Assembly (NCBI RefSeq): GCF_965363235.1
Contig: NC_134844.1
Coordinates: forward strand, 49,286,872-49,350,871
Origin: Mytilus galloprovincialis
Taxonomy: Eukaryota > Mollusca > Bivalvia > Mytilida > Mytilidae
Direction: 5' to 3'
DNA length: 64,000 bases
How positions within the stretch are numbered: the first letter of the stretch is position 1; every line of letters starts with the position of its first letter. The notes beneath the pieces are model-generated. The model worked only from the letters and a program-made list of their open reading frames with translations, did no database searches and was not told where the DNA came from. The position numbers and the translations under genes are program-made. Positions 1 through 14,208 of this stretch are shown here, one piece after another.

Positions 1-2453
1 TTAATATGCTACTTGATTGCAGACATAATCATAAATTTCATATCATACAAGTAATGTTATAGGAAACATCAATTGCTCAAATGTTCGCAATTGACGTTTA
101 AAATATCTAACAATAAATGAAATGTACATGTTTTGTCAAACCACACTCTGTCTATCATATTCTATCACATTGTCCTCCACATTTACATAGAGTAGTACAA
201 CTTAATACTGCCTTTACACATTTGCATTTCCTTAGTAACCGTGTTCACTTTGACTTACAAGTTAAACGCTTGCTGCAGGAAGTTTTTATATAGTCATATG
301 GTATATTCATCACAGATGACAATGACTGTCATCTAAGGACTTCATCTATATTTATTTTTTGGTAGCCATTTTGAATGGTGGCCATTTTGAAAACATGATT
401 CTGCAATATATCATTATTCCCTTATCTTATTAATTCACTGTTTGCATTTATACTTTTTTTTACTAATTTATATTGGATATTCACAAAGTGGTCAGATAAG
501 GCATGCGCCTGTTTACAAAATAAAGATATCAGTATCAGAATTTCTGTTACTTACACGTTTTGCCTAAGTAACTTTTTAAAACAGAAATTACGTATACATG
601 TATTTGATATAATTTATGACCGAAAGTTGTTGTTGGAAAAGATCCAAATTGAAGATTACGAAAACACTGGAGCTAGATATCAGAAGAACACAATGGGCGA
701 TTTGACTGGGAGGAATGTGTGAAACGGCAAGAGAGGACATGTGAGGGTTTGCAATGCCAAGCAGATACAAACAGTGGGATTTCCAGTGACTAGAACAATA
801 GAAAAATCACTCTTCTTATGAAAGAGATAAAAAAAGGTAGAAAAAAAAGGAGAGACAATTTACGCATAAAAACCGATATGCATAGGGATGAATATCTCTT
901 AAAACACAAAACCATTATATAACTTTTATACAACTACTATAAGTAAAGTATATGTTAAAGCTAAATTTGTTAATATATTAATTTTTAATTGCCAAACATG
1001 CTGTTAATTGAACAATCTATTGTTCAACATAGGGGTGTGTAAAAAAGAGAACCTGAAAATATTAGACCAAAGTACGTTTGAACAGAGATGCTAAAAAAAA
1101 AAACCCCAAAAAAAAACAGCCATTTTACTTTACAATCAAATTGAAAAAGTAGTTTGTTGCATGTCCCATCATCCTTTGGTTGTAGACCCCAGATAAATAT
1201 AATCTAAATTTCGTAGCATTTTCACAACCTCCCCCCCCCCTAATTTTCAACTGAATTTGTTCAAGGTATAGTGGTTTTACCCCTTTTCAGATTTCAGTAT
1301 GTCATGTTGTATATATTTTATAAATTAGATAAATTTCTAGTAAGTTTCTACGATATTCTTTATCATTTGACAAAATACTATGCATCTGAATTAAATTGTT
1401 TACTATTTGAAAAAGCGCGCCTTCTTATACTTTAATTTACCTCCCATTATTTCACATAGCAACACAAATTAAAAACAGCCAATCTTTGCTGCATATCAAT
1501 TTTTTTCCCCGATAAAAATATATATCATGCAACATAATCAACTTTACAAATTGGGGTAGGCACTTAAAGTTAACCATCGAGAGACGTTAACCACCGAGAG
1601 TCGGTTTTTAGACCCGCCCAGTGCACCTAAGCACGCCTACTTTTGGAGCTCTTTAGTATGAAGATAAGAAAAGTATACGAAAATACGGAACTGTGTACCC
1701 TGTTTTATCCTTCGTTACCCGTAAATAAACTGGTTCCCTGTTGTGTTCACTTATCGATACACTACGATGGAATTACGGACCAGTTTAACATAAACATGGT
1801 AAATAGATAGACAGCTGATAATCATAATTGATTAAGAAATAACCTGGAAGAAGAAATGAGTTAACTATTGATTATAACAGAGACGAGAATGCCCTCATGT
1901 TTGTTCTGCTCAAAAAAGCAGGAACATTGGAGTTTATGGTTAGATTTTAAATATTTATTGTCTCCTAACTGGGTAAATTTGATATAGTAACAACCCCCCC
2001 TTTTTTTTTAAATAACTCGAGAACCACATATCGCGCTCGCTGAACAAAGTAACAATAAGAAATAATTATTGTTAGTTTCAAGAATAATTAATCGTCAAAA
2101 CTTATCCCCTCCCCGACATCAAAGGAGCATAAATGTATTATCCCAAAATTAGACCAAATTATTATGATATAATTACGTCTTGACAGGCTATTATTTTATT
2201 TTGTTTTGTTGGGTTTTTTTTTGCTTTGACGTCTTCCTCCTGTATAAAAAAAAACATAATAGACCCCCCCCCCTTTTCCCCATAATATAGCTTTTTAAGA
2301 AGTCATAATTATTTGGACTACCCCTGAATATATTTCAAACAGACTCTTCTTTAAAAAAAATGTAAACATGATTTGAGAGAAATCTTTGGAATAGTTTTTT
2401 AAATGATTTAATTATTATGTCATGTATATAATTAACATTATCATAGTTATAAA
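1..2453. other. AT-rich DNA, no gene recognised
   Basis: No reading frame of gene-like length or recognisable domain is visible on either strand. The stretch holds homopolymer runs of A/T and short C runs (near 1230 and 2265). A short G/C-richer patch at about 1550-1640 has two similar 'GTTAACCA(T/C)CGAGAG' phrases. Nothing else could be identified. Confidence 0.6.
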
Positions 2454-2454
2454 C

Positions 2455-2496
2455 TGAGACTACTAGTATAACACATAGTGTTATAGTAGTCTCAGC
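2455..2496. repeat. short inverted repeat (hairpin)
   Basis: Arms beginning TGAGACTACT and ending AGTAGTCTCA enclose a pair of GTGTTAT/ATAACAC segments. The left arm has a 3-nt bulge relative to the right. It lies about 60 bases before the 933-bp element at 2554. It could be a foldback element or a chance palindrome; function unknown. Confidence 0.6.
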
Positions 2497-2553
2497 TATA
2501 AACTTTCCATTGTATTGACCAATATGACTAACTCATATGCTCTTTCCCATAAA

Positions 2554-3486
2554 CATACCTGTCAACCTGTGACGATGAAAATGCAGGTCATGACCTGCAT
2601 TGAAGAATCAAATCTCAGGTCATAACGCGTACGAACTTTTTTGAGCTGAATTTCAGTATTTATGGTACATTTTCTTATAATGTATATCAAAGATACCAAA
2701 ACATAAATGCATGTTCACTTTGTTAAGTCATTTTAAATCTTATTAAATATTATTTATTTGTGTAACTCAGTCTTATGTGCTTTACTTTTTGAGAGAAAAT
2801 ACTACAATCATAAAACACTAGACTGAGACTGTTTGAGACTATTGACTATGTAGCCTTTAACCATACTATTCTTCTTTTAACAAGGAAATTAGACTATGAT
2901 AAAATATAGTAATACAGTTAAAGGAAGTATAAATGTAAAAAATAATTTTCAACTTTTTTTTATAAAATTGTATAAAGGCATAAAAATAATGAAAAGTTAT
3001 TTTTCAATATGTATTTGAATTTTATATTTTTATGATTTAATTTTTTTCACCCATAAAACGTAAATATAAGGAATAATTTTGAATGGTGACAAATAAGGGG
3101 AAGTAACTCTAGTTCAGTTTGTAAACCAATTATGGTGCAATTTATTTACGACCTAAAGCTAAGGTAATTGGTGTTAACAGTGTGTCTGACACCAAAGCTG
3201 TCAAGTGAAGCCATGCACTTAATGGGTCACTTAATTTGACAGTTTACATAGCTAGATGAACTTCCTGTTCATGGAAGAATTACGAATTTGCCGGTATTTC
3301 AAAGGAATATTCTCGAGGGAATATTACTTATGAAATCAATCTCAAGGCTAAGAAATACGGGTGAAATCGGGTCATTTTCGAAATTCCCGGGTTATTTCAA
3401 TGACCCGGCGGGTGTTCCGGGTAATCCCTCAGAATTGTGAAAATCTCGGGTCACACCCGCAGAATACGGGTCAGTTGACAGGTATG
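2554..3486. mobile_element. 933-bp inverted-repeat element with 6-bp target duplication
   Basis: The left end begins CATACCTGTCAAC and the right end finishes GTTGACAGGTATG, its exact reverse complement (13 bp). CATAAA occurs immediately outside both ends (2548-2553 and 3487-3492), as expected for a 6-bp target-site duplication. Inside are a palindrome at 2581-2600 (ATGCAGGTCATGACCTGCAT) and, near the right end, several GGGTCA/TGACCC phrases between about 3368 and 3472. No transposase frame is present, so it would be non-autonomous. The superfamily cannot be assigned from the ends alone. Confidence 0.65.
2581..2600. repeat. perfect 20-bp palindrome
   Basis: ATGCAGGTCATGACCTGCAT is its own reverse complement. 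It lies 27 bases inside the left end of the 933-bp element, so it may be a subterminal transposase-binding site. That role is inference. Confidence 0.6.
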
Positions 3487-3492
3487 CATAAA

Positions 3493-4364
3493 TGTCACAA
3501 TATCAATATAAAACAGTAAAACTGATAGTTTGATGACATTGTTTAAGACTATTGACCTCAGGTAACCTAAACTGAGTTTAAAACTGTAATTTATTCATTA
3601 AAATAGTTCAAGACATGTACCTTCTGAAATGTGATTGCATCAAAATTAAACCTAAGGCATAACATACTTAGTGTGCAGGAAGTGCCACCAAATAAATACT
3701 GATTTGTAAAATTAGATGATGATATTTGTGAAGTCAAAGATATTATAGCTAGTTATAACTGGTTTTAGATATAAATCTGAGTAAAAGGTTGATTTATATG
3801 TGCTCTTTCATGTTTAGATTATAATTTAAATTTAATCTTTTGAAGTTTTTTATTATAATATTAAGACATTAAAATCACAATTATTTATTTGTACACAAAA
3901 AAATAATTTTTGTCCTTTTTTAGTTGAATGATTGTACACAAACATTATACACACATAATTTTGATAATTCTGTAATGTTTTTTTTCTATAGCCCCAGAAT
4001 GTGACAAAAGACTTATTAATCCAGATTTACAAAAAAATAGAAATAGTTCAGCTACCATAAGACTTCTATGACAAAAATTCTGCAGTTTCCAGAGTTTGAG
4101 GTAGAGTATAGTTAGGAATAGTTTGAATATGCAGATGCTTAGTTTGCCATAAACAATTATGCCCTTGATACAAAAGCAGAGGAAACAAAAAAGTATGAAA
4201 ATAGTTGAAAAAAGTAATCATTATTACCTAATCATATACTGTAAATAGAAAAAGAGAAAGGCACTGGTTACGATTTGGTATTTTTAATAGCATTATCATT
4301 TGTCCATAACTTGGAATATATACTGGATTGAGCTTGACATTTATTTAATATCATTGACACATGG
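3493..4364. other. AT-rich DNA, no gene recognised
   Basis: Low-complexity AT-rich sequence with no coding signal or repeat structure that I can support. Confidence 0.5.
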
Positions 4365-5170
4365 TTGCAAGAAATGAATGATGGTAATTTAAACCTAGCA
4401 ATTTTATTAAGATTTAAAAAAAAAGCTTTTGATTTGGTAGAATATGACTTTCTTTGTTTAAAGCTCGACATTTATGGATTTAGTGAGACTACTGTTAGTT
4501 TTTTTAAGTCATACCTGAATAACAACAGGTATACATTTGTAATGTTAACTATGAACAACAACATGTAAAATGTGGTGTTCCCCAATGTTCTATACCTTGT
4601 CTTCTATTGTTTGTGCTATTTATAAATGACCTTCCCTTATGCATTAAAAATTGTGAAACAGACCTACATTGTTGTATATGCTGATGACACCACTATTCAT
4701 AAATCAGGGGGAAACATCTAGAAAATATAAATGATGATGTTCAAGAAGATTTATACAGGGTTGAAGAGTGGTGTAAAATGAATAACATGTTCATAAATGC
4801 AAATGAAACAAAATGTTTGATTAACAAAGCAGAAACTATTCAGACTTTTCAACCGAACTTGATAATAAATTAAAGTATTACAAAATTCTTCATGTGAAAA
4901 AATATTAGTTTCAAAATTGACAGCCCACTAAGTAACTGGAGAAATCAATTTGACCAAGGTTGTGCTAATATATCATCCAGAATATACCATCTTTCTTAAA
5001 TACATTTTTTTTTATATAACTGCAAGAAAACATAATACAATGGGTATTCTGTCCCTAATTGACTACTGTTGTATTATTTGGGATCAATTTAAAATTTAAG
5101 GGATAACAAAAATTTTAAAAATCCAAAAAACGGGCAGCATGATAAATTCTAGATGCAGATCCGTTATCCC
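4365..5170 (+). pseudogene. decayed LINE reverse-transcriptase fragment
   Basis: Pieces of a non-LTR retrotransposon RT are readable in several frames. The first frame (about 4410-4560) carries KKAFDLVEYDFLCLKLDIYG and FFKSYLNNN, the RT region around the first catalytic aspartate, here within AFDLVEYD. After a shift come CGVPQ and LFVLFINDLPLC (about 4568-4640), then a YADDT catalytic box at about 4676-4690, then a segment reading VEEWCKMNN. Frameshifts and stops between the pieces show it is dead. The fragment stops where the 68-bp satellite begins, so the array may have expanded from or been joined to it. It resembles the better-preserved LINE at 53.1 kb in motif order; the exact clade is unknown. 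Confidence 0.8.
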
Positions 5171-5244
5171 TCTCGGTATATAGGAGCACTATATTCTATA
5201 TTAACCTCCGACAGTAGGTATGAACAAATACTGTTGATAGACGG

Positions 5245-8118
5245 TATATAAGAGCACTATATTCCATGTTAACCACCGATGGTAGGTATAGACAAATACT
5301 GGTGATAGACAGTATATAGGAGCACTATATTCTATGTTAACCACTGACGGTAGGTATAGCCAAATACTGTTGATAGACAGTATATAGGAGCACTATATTC
5401 TATGTTAACCACTGACGGTAGGTATAGCCAAATACTGTTGATAGACGGTATATAGGAGCACTATATCTTATGTTAACCACCGACGGTAGGTATAAACAAA
5501 TACTGGTGATAGACGGTATATAGGAGCACTATATTCTATGTTAACCACCGACGGTAGGTATAGACAAATACTGGTGATAGACAGTATATAGGAGCACTAT
5601 ATTGTATATTAACTACCGACAGTAGGTATAGACAAATACTGTTGAAAGACGGTATATAGGAGCACTATATTGTATGTTAACCACCGACGGTAGGTATAGA
5701 CAAATACTGTTGATAGACGGTATATAGGAGCACTATATTGTATGTTAACTACCGACAGTAGGTATAGACAAATACTGTTGATAGACGGTATATAGGAGCA
5801 CTATATTGTATGTTACCTACCGACAGTAGGTATAGACAAATACTGTTGATAGACGGTATATAGGAGCACTATATTGTATGTTAACCAGCGACAGTAGGTA
5901 TAGACAAATACTGTTGATAGACGGTATATAGGAGCACTATATTGTATGTTAACTACCGACAGTAGGTATAGACAAATACTGTTGATAGACGGTATATAGG
6001 AGCACTATATTGTAGGTTAACTACCGACAGTAGGTATAGACGACTACTGTTGAAAGATGGTATATAGGAGCACTATATTGTATGTTAACTACCGACAGTA
6101 GGTAAAGACAAATACTGTTGATAGACAATATATAGGAGCACTATATTGTATGTTAACTACCCACAGTAGTTATAGACAAATACTGTTGATAGACGGTATA
6201 CAGGAGCACTATATTGTATGTTAACTACCCACAGTAGTTATAGACAAATACTGTTGATAGACGGTATATAGGATCACTATATTGTATGTTAACTACCGAC
6301 AGTAGGTATAGACAAATACTGTTGATAGATGGTATATAGGAGCACTATATTGTATGTTAACTACCGACAGTAGGTAAAGACAAATACTGTTGATAGACGG
6401 TATATAGGAGCACTATATTGTATGTTAACTACCCACAGTAGTTATAGACAAATACTGCTGATAGACGGTATATAGGAGCACCAGGAGCACTATATTGTAT
6501 GTTAACCACCGACTGTAGGTATAGACAAATACTGTTGATAGACGGTATATAGGAGCACTATATTGTATGTTAACTACCAACAGTAGGTATAGACAAATAC
6601 TGTTGATAGACGGTATATAGGAGCACTATATTGTATGTTAACTACCGTCAGTAGGTATAGACAAATACTGTTGATAGACGGTATATAGGAGCACTATATT
6701 CCATGTTAACCACCGATGGTAGGTATAGACAAATACTGGTGATAGACAGTATATAAGAGCACTATATTCTATGTTAACCACTGACGGTAGGTATAGCCAA
6801 ATACTGTTGATAGACAGTATATAGGAGCACTATATTCTATGTTAACCACTGACGGTAGGTATAGCCAAATACTGTTGATAGACGGTATATAGGAGCACTA
6901 TATCTTATGTTAACCACCGACGGTAGGTATAAACAAATACTGGTGATAGACGGTATATAGGAGCACTATATTCTATGTTAACCACCGACGGTAGGTATAG
7001 ACAAATACTGGTGATAGACAGTATATAGGAGCACTATATTGTATATTAACTACCGACAGTAGGTATAGACAAATACTGTTGAAAGACGGTATATAGGAGC
7101 ACTATATTGTATGTTAACCACCGACGGTAGGTATAGACAAATACTGTTGATAGACGGTATATAGGAGCACTATATTGTATGTTAACTACCGACAGTAGGT
7201 ATAGACAAATACTGTTGATAGACGGTATATAGGAGCACTATATTGTATGTTAACTACCGACAGTAGGTATAGACAAATACTGTTGATAGACGGTATATAG
7301 GAGCACTATATTGTATGTTAACCAGCGACAGTAGGTATAGACAAATACTGTTGATAGACGGTATATAGGAGCACTATATTGTATGTTAACTACCGACAGT
7401 AGGTATAGACAAATACTGTTGATAGACGGTATATAGGAGCACTATATTGTAGTTTAACTACCGACAGTAGGTATAGACGACTACTGTTGAAAGATGGTAT
7501 ATAGGAGCACTATATTGTATGTTAACTACCGACAGTAGGTAAAGACAAATACTGTTGATAGACAATATATAGGAGCACTATATTGTATGTTAACTACCCA
7601 CAGTAGTTATAGACAAATACTGTTGATAGACGGTATACAGGAGCACTATATTGTATGTTAACTACCCACAGTAGTTATAGACAAATACTGTTGATAGACG
7701 GTATATAGGATCACTATATTGTATGTTAACTACCGACAGTAGGTATAGACAAATACTGTTGATAGATGGTATATAGGAGCACTATATTGTATGTTAACTA
7801 CCGACAGTAGGTAAAGACAAATACTGTTGATAGACGGTATATAGGAGCACTATATTGTATGTTAACTACCCACAGTAGTTATAGACAAATACTGCTGATA
7901 GACGGTATATAGGAGCACCAGGAGCACTATATTGTATGTTATCCACCGACTGTAGGTATAGACAAATACTGTTGATAGACGGTATATAGGAGCACTATAT
8001 TGTATGTTAACTACCAACAGTAGGTATAGACAAATACTGTTGATAGACGGCAAATAGGATCACTATATTGTATGTTAACTACCGACAGTAGGTATAGACA
8101 AATACTGTTGATAGACGG
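5245..8118 (+). repeat. 1437-bp higher-order satellite repeat, two copies
   Basis: A block of 21 satellite units plus a 9-bp insertion is repeated. The marker GGAGCACCAGGAGCAC occurs at about 6475 and again 1437 bases later (21 x 68 + 9). The diagnostic variants CATGTTAACCACCGATGG and TATCTTATGTTAACC recur at the same spacing. Divergence between the copies looks very low. The outer limits are approximate. Confidence 0.85.
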
Positions 8119-9002
8119 CAAATAGGAGCACTATATTGTATGTTAACTACCGACAGTAGGTATAGACAAATACTGTTGATAGACGGTATATAGGAGCACT
8201 ATATTGTATATTAACTACCGACAGTAGGTATAGACAAATACTGTTGAAAGACGGTATATAGGAGCACTATATTTTATGTTAACCACCGACAGTAGGTATA
8301 GACAAATACTGTTGATAGACGGTATATAGGAGCACTATATTGTATGTTAACCACCGACGGTAGGTATAGACAAATACTGTTGATAGATGGTATATAGGAG
8401 CACTATAGTGTATGTTAACTACCGACAGTAGGTATAGACAAATACTGTTGATAGACGGTATATGGGAGCACTATATTGTATGTTAACTACCGACAGTAAG
8501 TATAGACAAATACTGTTGATAGACGGCAAATAGGATCACTATATTGTATGTTAACTACCGACAGTAGGTATAGACAAATACTGTTGATAGACGGCAAATA
8601 GGAGCACTATATTGTATGTTAACTACCGACAGTAGGTATAGACAAATACTGTTGATAGACGGTATATAGGAGCACTATATTGTATATTAACTACCGACAG
8701 TAGGTATAGACAAATACTGTTGAAAGACGGTATATAGGAGCACTATATTTTATGTTAACCACCGACAGTAGGTATAGACAAATACTGTTGATAGACGGTA
8801 TATAGGAGCACTATATTGTATGTTAACCACCGACGGTAGGTATAGACAAATACTGTTGATAGATGGTATATAGGAGCACTATATTGTATGTTAACTACCG
8901 ACAGTACGTATAGACAAATACTGTTGATAGACGGTATATAGGAGCACTATATTGTATGTTAACCACCGACGGTGAGGTACAGACAAATACTGTTGATAGA
9001 TG
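8051..9002 (+). repeat. 476-bp higher-order satellite repeat, two copies
   Basis: The variant pair 'GGCAAATAGGATC' then 'GGCAAATAGGAGC' occurs near 8050 and again 476 bases later (7 x 68). Confidence 0.8.
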
Positions 9003-11560
9003 GTATATAGGAGAACTATATTAAATGTTAACTACCGACAGTAGGTATAGACAAATACTGTTGATAGACGGTATATAGGAGCACTATATTGTATGTTAAC
9101 CACCGACGGTAGGTATAATAGACAAATACTGTTGATAGACGGTTTATAGGAGCACTATATTGTATGTTAACCACCGACAGTAGGTATAGACAAATACTGT
9201 TGATAGACGGTATATAGGAGCACTATATTGTATGTTAACCACCGACGGTAGGTATAGACAAATACTGTTGATAGACGGTATATAGGAGCACTATATTGTA
9301 TGTAAACCACCGACGGTAGGTATAGACAAATACTGTTGATAGACGGTATATAGGAGCACTATATTGTATGTTAACTACCGACAGTAGTTATAGACAAAAA
9401 CTGTTGATAGACGGTATATAGGAGCACTATATTGTATGTTAACCACCGACGGTAGGTATAGACAAATACTGTTGATAAACGGTATATAGGAGCACTATAT
9501 TGTATGTTAACTACCGACAGTAGGTATAGACAAATACTGTAGATAGACGGTATATAGGAGCACAATATTGTATGTTAACTATCGACAGTAGGTATAGACA
9601 AATACTGTTGATAGACGGTATATAGGAGCACTATATTGTAATTTAACCCCGACGGTAGGTATAGACAAATACTGTTGATAGATGGTATATAGGAGCACTT
9701 TATTGCATGTTAACCACCGACGGTAGGTATAGACAAATACTGTTGAAAGACGGTGCAAAGGAGTACTATATCGTATTTTAACCACTGACGGTAGGTATAG
9801 ACAAATACTGTTGATAGACGGTGTAAAGGAGTACTAATTCGTATGTTAACCACCGACGGTAGGTATAGACAAATACTGTTGATGGACGGTGCAAAGGAGT
9901 ACTATATCGTATGTTAACCACCGACGGTAGGTATAGACAAATATTGTTGATAGACTGTGTACAGGAGTACTATATCGTATGTTAACCACCGACGGTAGGT
10001 ATAGACAAATAATGTTGAAAGGCTGTGTAAAGGAGTACTTTTTCGTATGTTAACCACCGACGGTAGGTATAGACAAATACTGTTGATAGACGGCAAATAG
10101 GAGCACTATATTGTATATTAACTACCGACAGTAGGTATAGACAAATACTGTTGAAAGACGGTATATAGGAGCACTATATTTTATGTTAACCACCGACAGT
10201 AGGTATAGACAAATACTGTTGATAGACGGTATATAGGAGCACTATATTGTATGTTAACCACCGACGGTAGGTATAGACAAATACTGTTGATAGATGGTAT
10301 ATAGGAGCACTATATTGTATGTTAACTACCGACAGTACGTATAGACAAATACTGTTGATAGACGGTATATAGGAGCACTATATTGTATGTTAACCACCGA
10401 CGGTGAGGTACAGACAAATACTGTTGATAGATGGTATATAGGAGAACTATATTAAATGTTAACTACCGACAGTAGGTATAGACAAATACTGTTGATAGAC
10501 GGTATATAGGAGCACTATATTGTATGTTAACCACCGACGGTAGGTATAATAGACAAATACTGTTGATAGACGGTTTATAGGAGCACTATATTGTATGTTA
10601 ACCACCGACAGTAGGTATAGACAAATACTGTTGATAGACGGTATATAGGAGCACTATATTGTATGTTAACCACCGACGGTAGGTATAGACAAATACTGTT
10701 GATAGACGGTATATAGGAGCACTATATTGTATGTAAACCACCGACGGTAGGTATAGACAAATACTGTTGATAGACGGCATATAGGAGCACTATATTGTAT
10801 GTTAACTACCGACAGTAGTTATAGACAAATACTGTTGATAGACGGTATATAGGAGCACTATATTGTATGTTAACCACCGACGGTAGGTATAGACAAATAC
10901 TGTTGATACACGGTATATAGGAGCACTATATTGTATGTTAACTACCGACAGTAGGTATAGACAAATACTGTAGATAGACGGTATATAGGAGCACAATATT
11001 GTATGTTAACTACCGACAGTAGGTATAGACAAATACTGTTGATAGACGGTATATAGGAGCACTATATTGTAATTTAACCCCGACGGTAGGTATAGACAAA
11101 TACTGTTGATAGATGGTATATAGGAGCACTTTATTGCATGTTAACCACCGACGGTAGGTATAGACAAATACTGTTGAAAGACGGTGCAAAGGAGTACTAT
11201 ATCGTATGTTAACCACCGACGGTAGGTATAGACAAATACTGTTGATGGACGGTGCAAAGGAGTACTATATCGTATGTTAACCACCGACGGTAGGTATAGA
11301 CAAATATTGTTGATAGACTGTGTACAGGAGTACTATATCGTATGTTAACCACCGACGGTAGGTATAGACAAATAATGTTGAAAGGCTGTGTAAAGGAGTA
11401 CTTTTTCGTATGTTAACCACCGACGGTAGGTATATACAAAAACTGTTGATAGACTGTGTAAAGGAGTTCTTTATCGTATTTTAACCATTGACGGTAGGTA
11501 TAGACAAATAGTGTTGATAGACGTTGTAAAGGAGTATTATATCGTAAGTTAACCACCGAC
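8700..11560 (+). repeat. 1431-bp higher-order satellite repeat, two copies
   Basis: The rare variant GACGGTTTATAGGAGC is found at about 9138 and again 1431 bases later. It travels with a 3-base insertion (GGTATAATAGAC), a GGTGAGGTAC variant and a GTAATTTAACCCCGACGG variant, all in the same order in both copies. The first copy has one additional unit (about 9829). Limits are approximate. Confidence 0.8.
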
Positions 11561-12099
11561 GGTAAGTATAGGCAAATACTGTTGATAGACTGTGTAAAGC
11601 AGTACTGTATCGTATGTTAACCACCCACGGTATAGGTATAGACAAATACTGTTGATAGACTGTGTAAAGGAATACTAATCTATATCGTATGTTAACCACC
11701 AACGGTAGGTATAGACATATACTGTTGATAGACGGTATATAGGAGCACTATATCGTATGTTAACCACCGACGGTAGGTATAGACAAATACTGGTGATAGA
11801 CGGTATATAGGAGCACTTTATTGTATTTAACCACAGACGGTAGGTATAGACAAATACTGTTGATAGACAGTGCATAGGAGTGCTATATTTTATGTTAACC
11901 ACCGGCGATAGGTATAGACAAATACTGTTGATAGAGAGTATATAGGAGCACTATATTGTATGTTAACCACCGACGGTAGGTATAGACAAATACTGTTGAT
12001 AGACGGGATATAGGAGCACTATATTGTATGTTAACTACCGACAGTAGGTATAGACAAATACTGTTGATAGACGGTATATAGGAGCACTATATTGTATGT

Positions 12100-13051
12100 T
12101 AACCACCGACGGTAGGTATATACAAATACTATTGATAAACTGTGTAAAGGAGTACTACATCGTATGATAACCACCGACGGTAGATATAGACAAATACTGT
12201 TGATAGACTGTGTGAAGGAGTTCTTTATCGTATTTCAACCACTGACGGTAGGTATAGACAAATACTGCTGAAAGACGGTGTAAAGGAGTACTATATCGTA
12301 TGTTAACCACCGACGGTAGGTATAGACAAATACTGTTGATGGACGTTGCAAAGGAGTACTATATCGTATGTTAACTACCGACAGTAGGTATAGACAAATA
12401 CTGTTGATAGACGGTATATAGGAGCACTCTATTGTATGTTAACTACAGACAGTAGGTATAGACAAATACTGTTGATAGACGGTATATAGGAGCACTATAT
12501 TGTATGTTAACTACCGACAGTAGGTATAGACACATACTGTTGATAGACGGTATATAGGAGCACTATATTGTATGTTAACCACCGACGGTAGGTATATACA
12601 AATACTATTGATAAACTGTGTAAAGGAGTACTACATCGTATGATAACCACCGACGGTAGATATAGACAAATACTGTTGATAGACTGTGTGAAGGAGTTCT
12701 TTATCGTATTTCAACCACTGACGGTAGGTATAGACAAATACTGCTGAAAGACGGTGTAAAGGAGTACTATATCGTATGTTAACCACCGACGGTAGGTATA
12801 GACAAATACTGTTGATGGACGTTGCAAAGGAGTACTATATCGTATGTTAACTACCGACAGTAGGTATAGACAAATACTGTTGATAGACGGTATATAGGAG
12901 CACTCTATTGTATGTTAACTACAGACAGTAGGTATAGACAAATACTGTTGATAGACGGTATATAGGAGCACTATATTGTATGTTAACTACCGACAGTAGG
13001 TATAGACACATACTGTTGATAGACGGTATATAGGAGCACTATATTGTATGT
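12100..13051 (+). repeat. 476-bp higher-order satellite repeat in the GTGTAAAGG variant region
   Basis: The variant TACAAATACTATTGATAAAC occurs at 12121 and 476 bases later, followed each time by the same series of seven variant units. Related single units recur near 13750 and 15450. Confidence 0.8.
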
Positions 13052-14208
13052 TAACCACTGACGGTAGGTATAGACAAATACTGTTGATAGATGGTATATA
13101 GGAGCACTATATTGTATGTTAACCACCGACGGTATAGACAAACACTGTTGATAGATGGTATATAGGAGCACTATATTGTATGTTAACTACCGACAGTAGG
13201 TATAGACAAATACTGTTGATAGACGGTATTTAGGAGCACTATATTGTATGTTAACCACCGACGGTAGGTATAGACAAATACTGTTGATAGACGGTATATA
13301 GGAGCACTATATTGTATGTTAACCACCGACGGTAGGTATAGGCAAATACTGTTGATAGACGGTATATAGGAGCACTATATTGTATGTTAACTACCGACAG
13401 TAGGTATAGACACATACTGTTGATAGACGGTATATAGGAGCACTATATTGTATGTTAACTACCGACAGTAGGTATAGACAAATACTGTTGATAAACGCTA
13501 TATAGGAGCACTATATTGTATGTTAACTACCGACAGTAGGTATAGACAAATACTGTTGATAGACGGTATATAGGAGCACTATATTGTATGTTAACCACCG
13601 ACGGTAGGTATAGACAAATACTGTTGATAGACGGTGTATAGGAGCACTATATTGTATGTTAAGTACCGACAGTAGGTATAGACACATACTGTTGATAGAC
13701 GGTATATAGGAGCACTATATTGTATGTTAACCACCGACGGTAGGTATAGACAAATACTATTGATAAACTGTGTAAAGGAGTACTACATCGTATGATAACC
13801 ACCGACGGTAGGTATAGACAAATACTGTTGATAGACTGTGTGAAGGAGTTCTTTATCGTATTTCAACCACTGACGGTAGGTATTGACAAATACTGCTGAG
13901 AGACGCTGTAAAGGAGTACTATATCGTATGTTAACCACCGACGGTAGGTATAGACAAATAATGTTGAAAGGCTGTGTAAAGGAGTACTTTATCGTATGTT
14001 AACCTCCGACGGTAGGTATATATAAATACTGTTGATAGACTGTGTAAAGGAGTTCTTTATCGTATTTTAACCATTGACGGTAGGTATAGACAAATACTGT
14101 TGATAGACGTTGTAAGGGAGTATTATATCGTATTTTAACCACCGACGGTAAGTATAGGCAAATACTGTTGATAGACTGTGTAAAGGAGTACTATATCGTA
14201 TGTTAACC

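Larger units (their letters stand above)
5174..14208 (+). repeat. 68-bp satellite array, main block
   Basis: A 68-bp unit repeats head to tail about 133 times. One unit runs from GGTATATAGGAGCACTATAT through GTATGTTAACYACCGACRG to TAGGTATAGACAAATACTG and TTGATAGAC. Two main variants alternate (AACTACCGACAG and AACCACCGACGG). From about 9.75 kb a third variant with GTGTAAAGGAGTACTATATC becomes common. Higher-order repeats are nested inside. Frames of 60-75 codons on the minus strand arise from the repeat and are not genes. Confidence 0.97.

Noticed and set aside
5174..14208. CRISPR-like regular repetition
   Set aside because: Units are contiguous and alike over the full 68 bp, with no unique spacers and no cas genes. 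The host is a eukaryote. It is a satellite.
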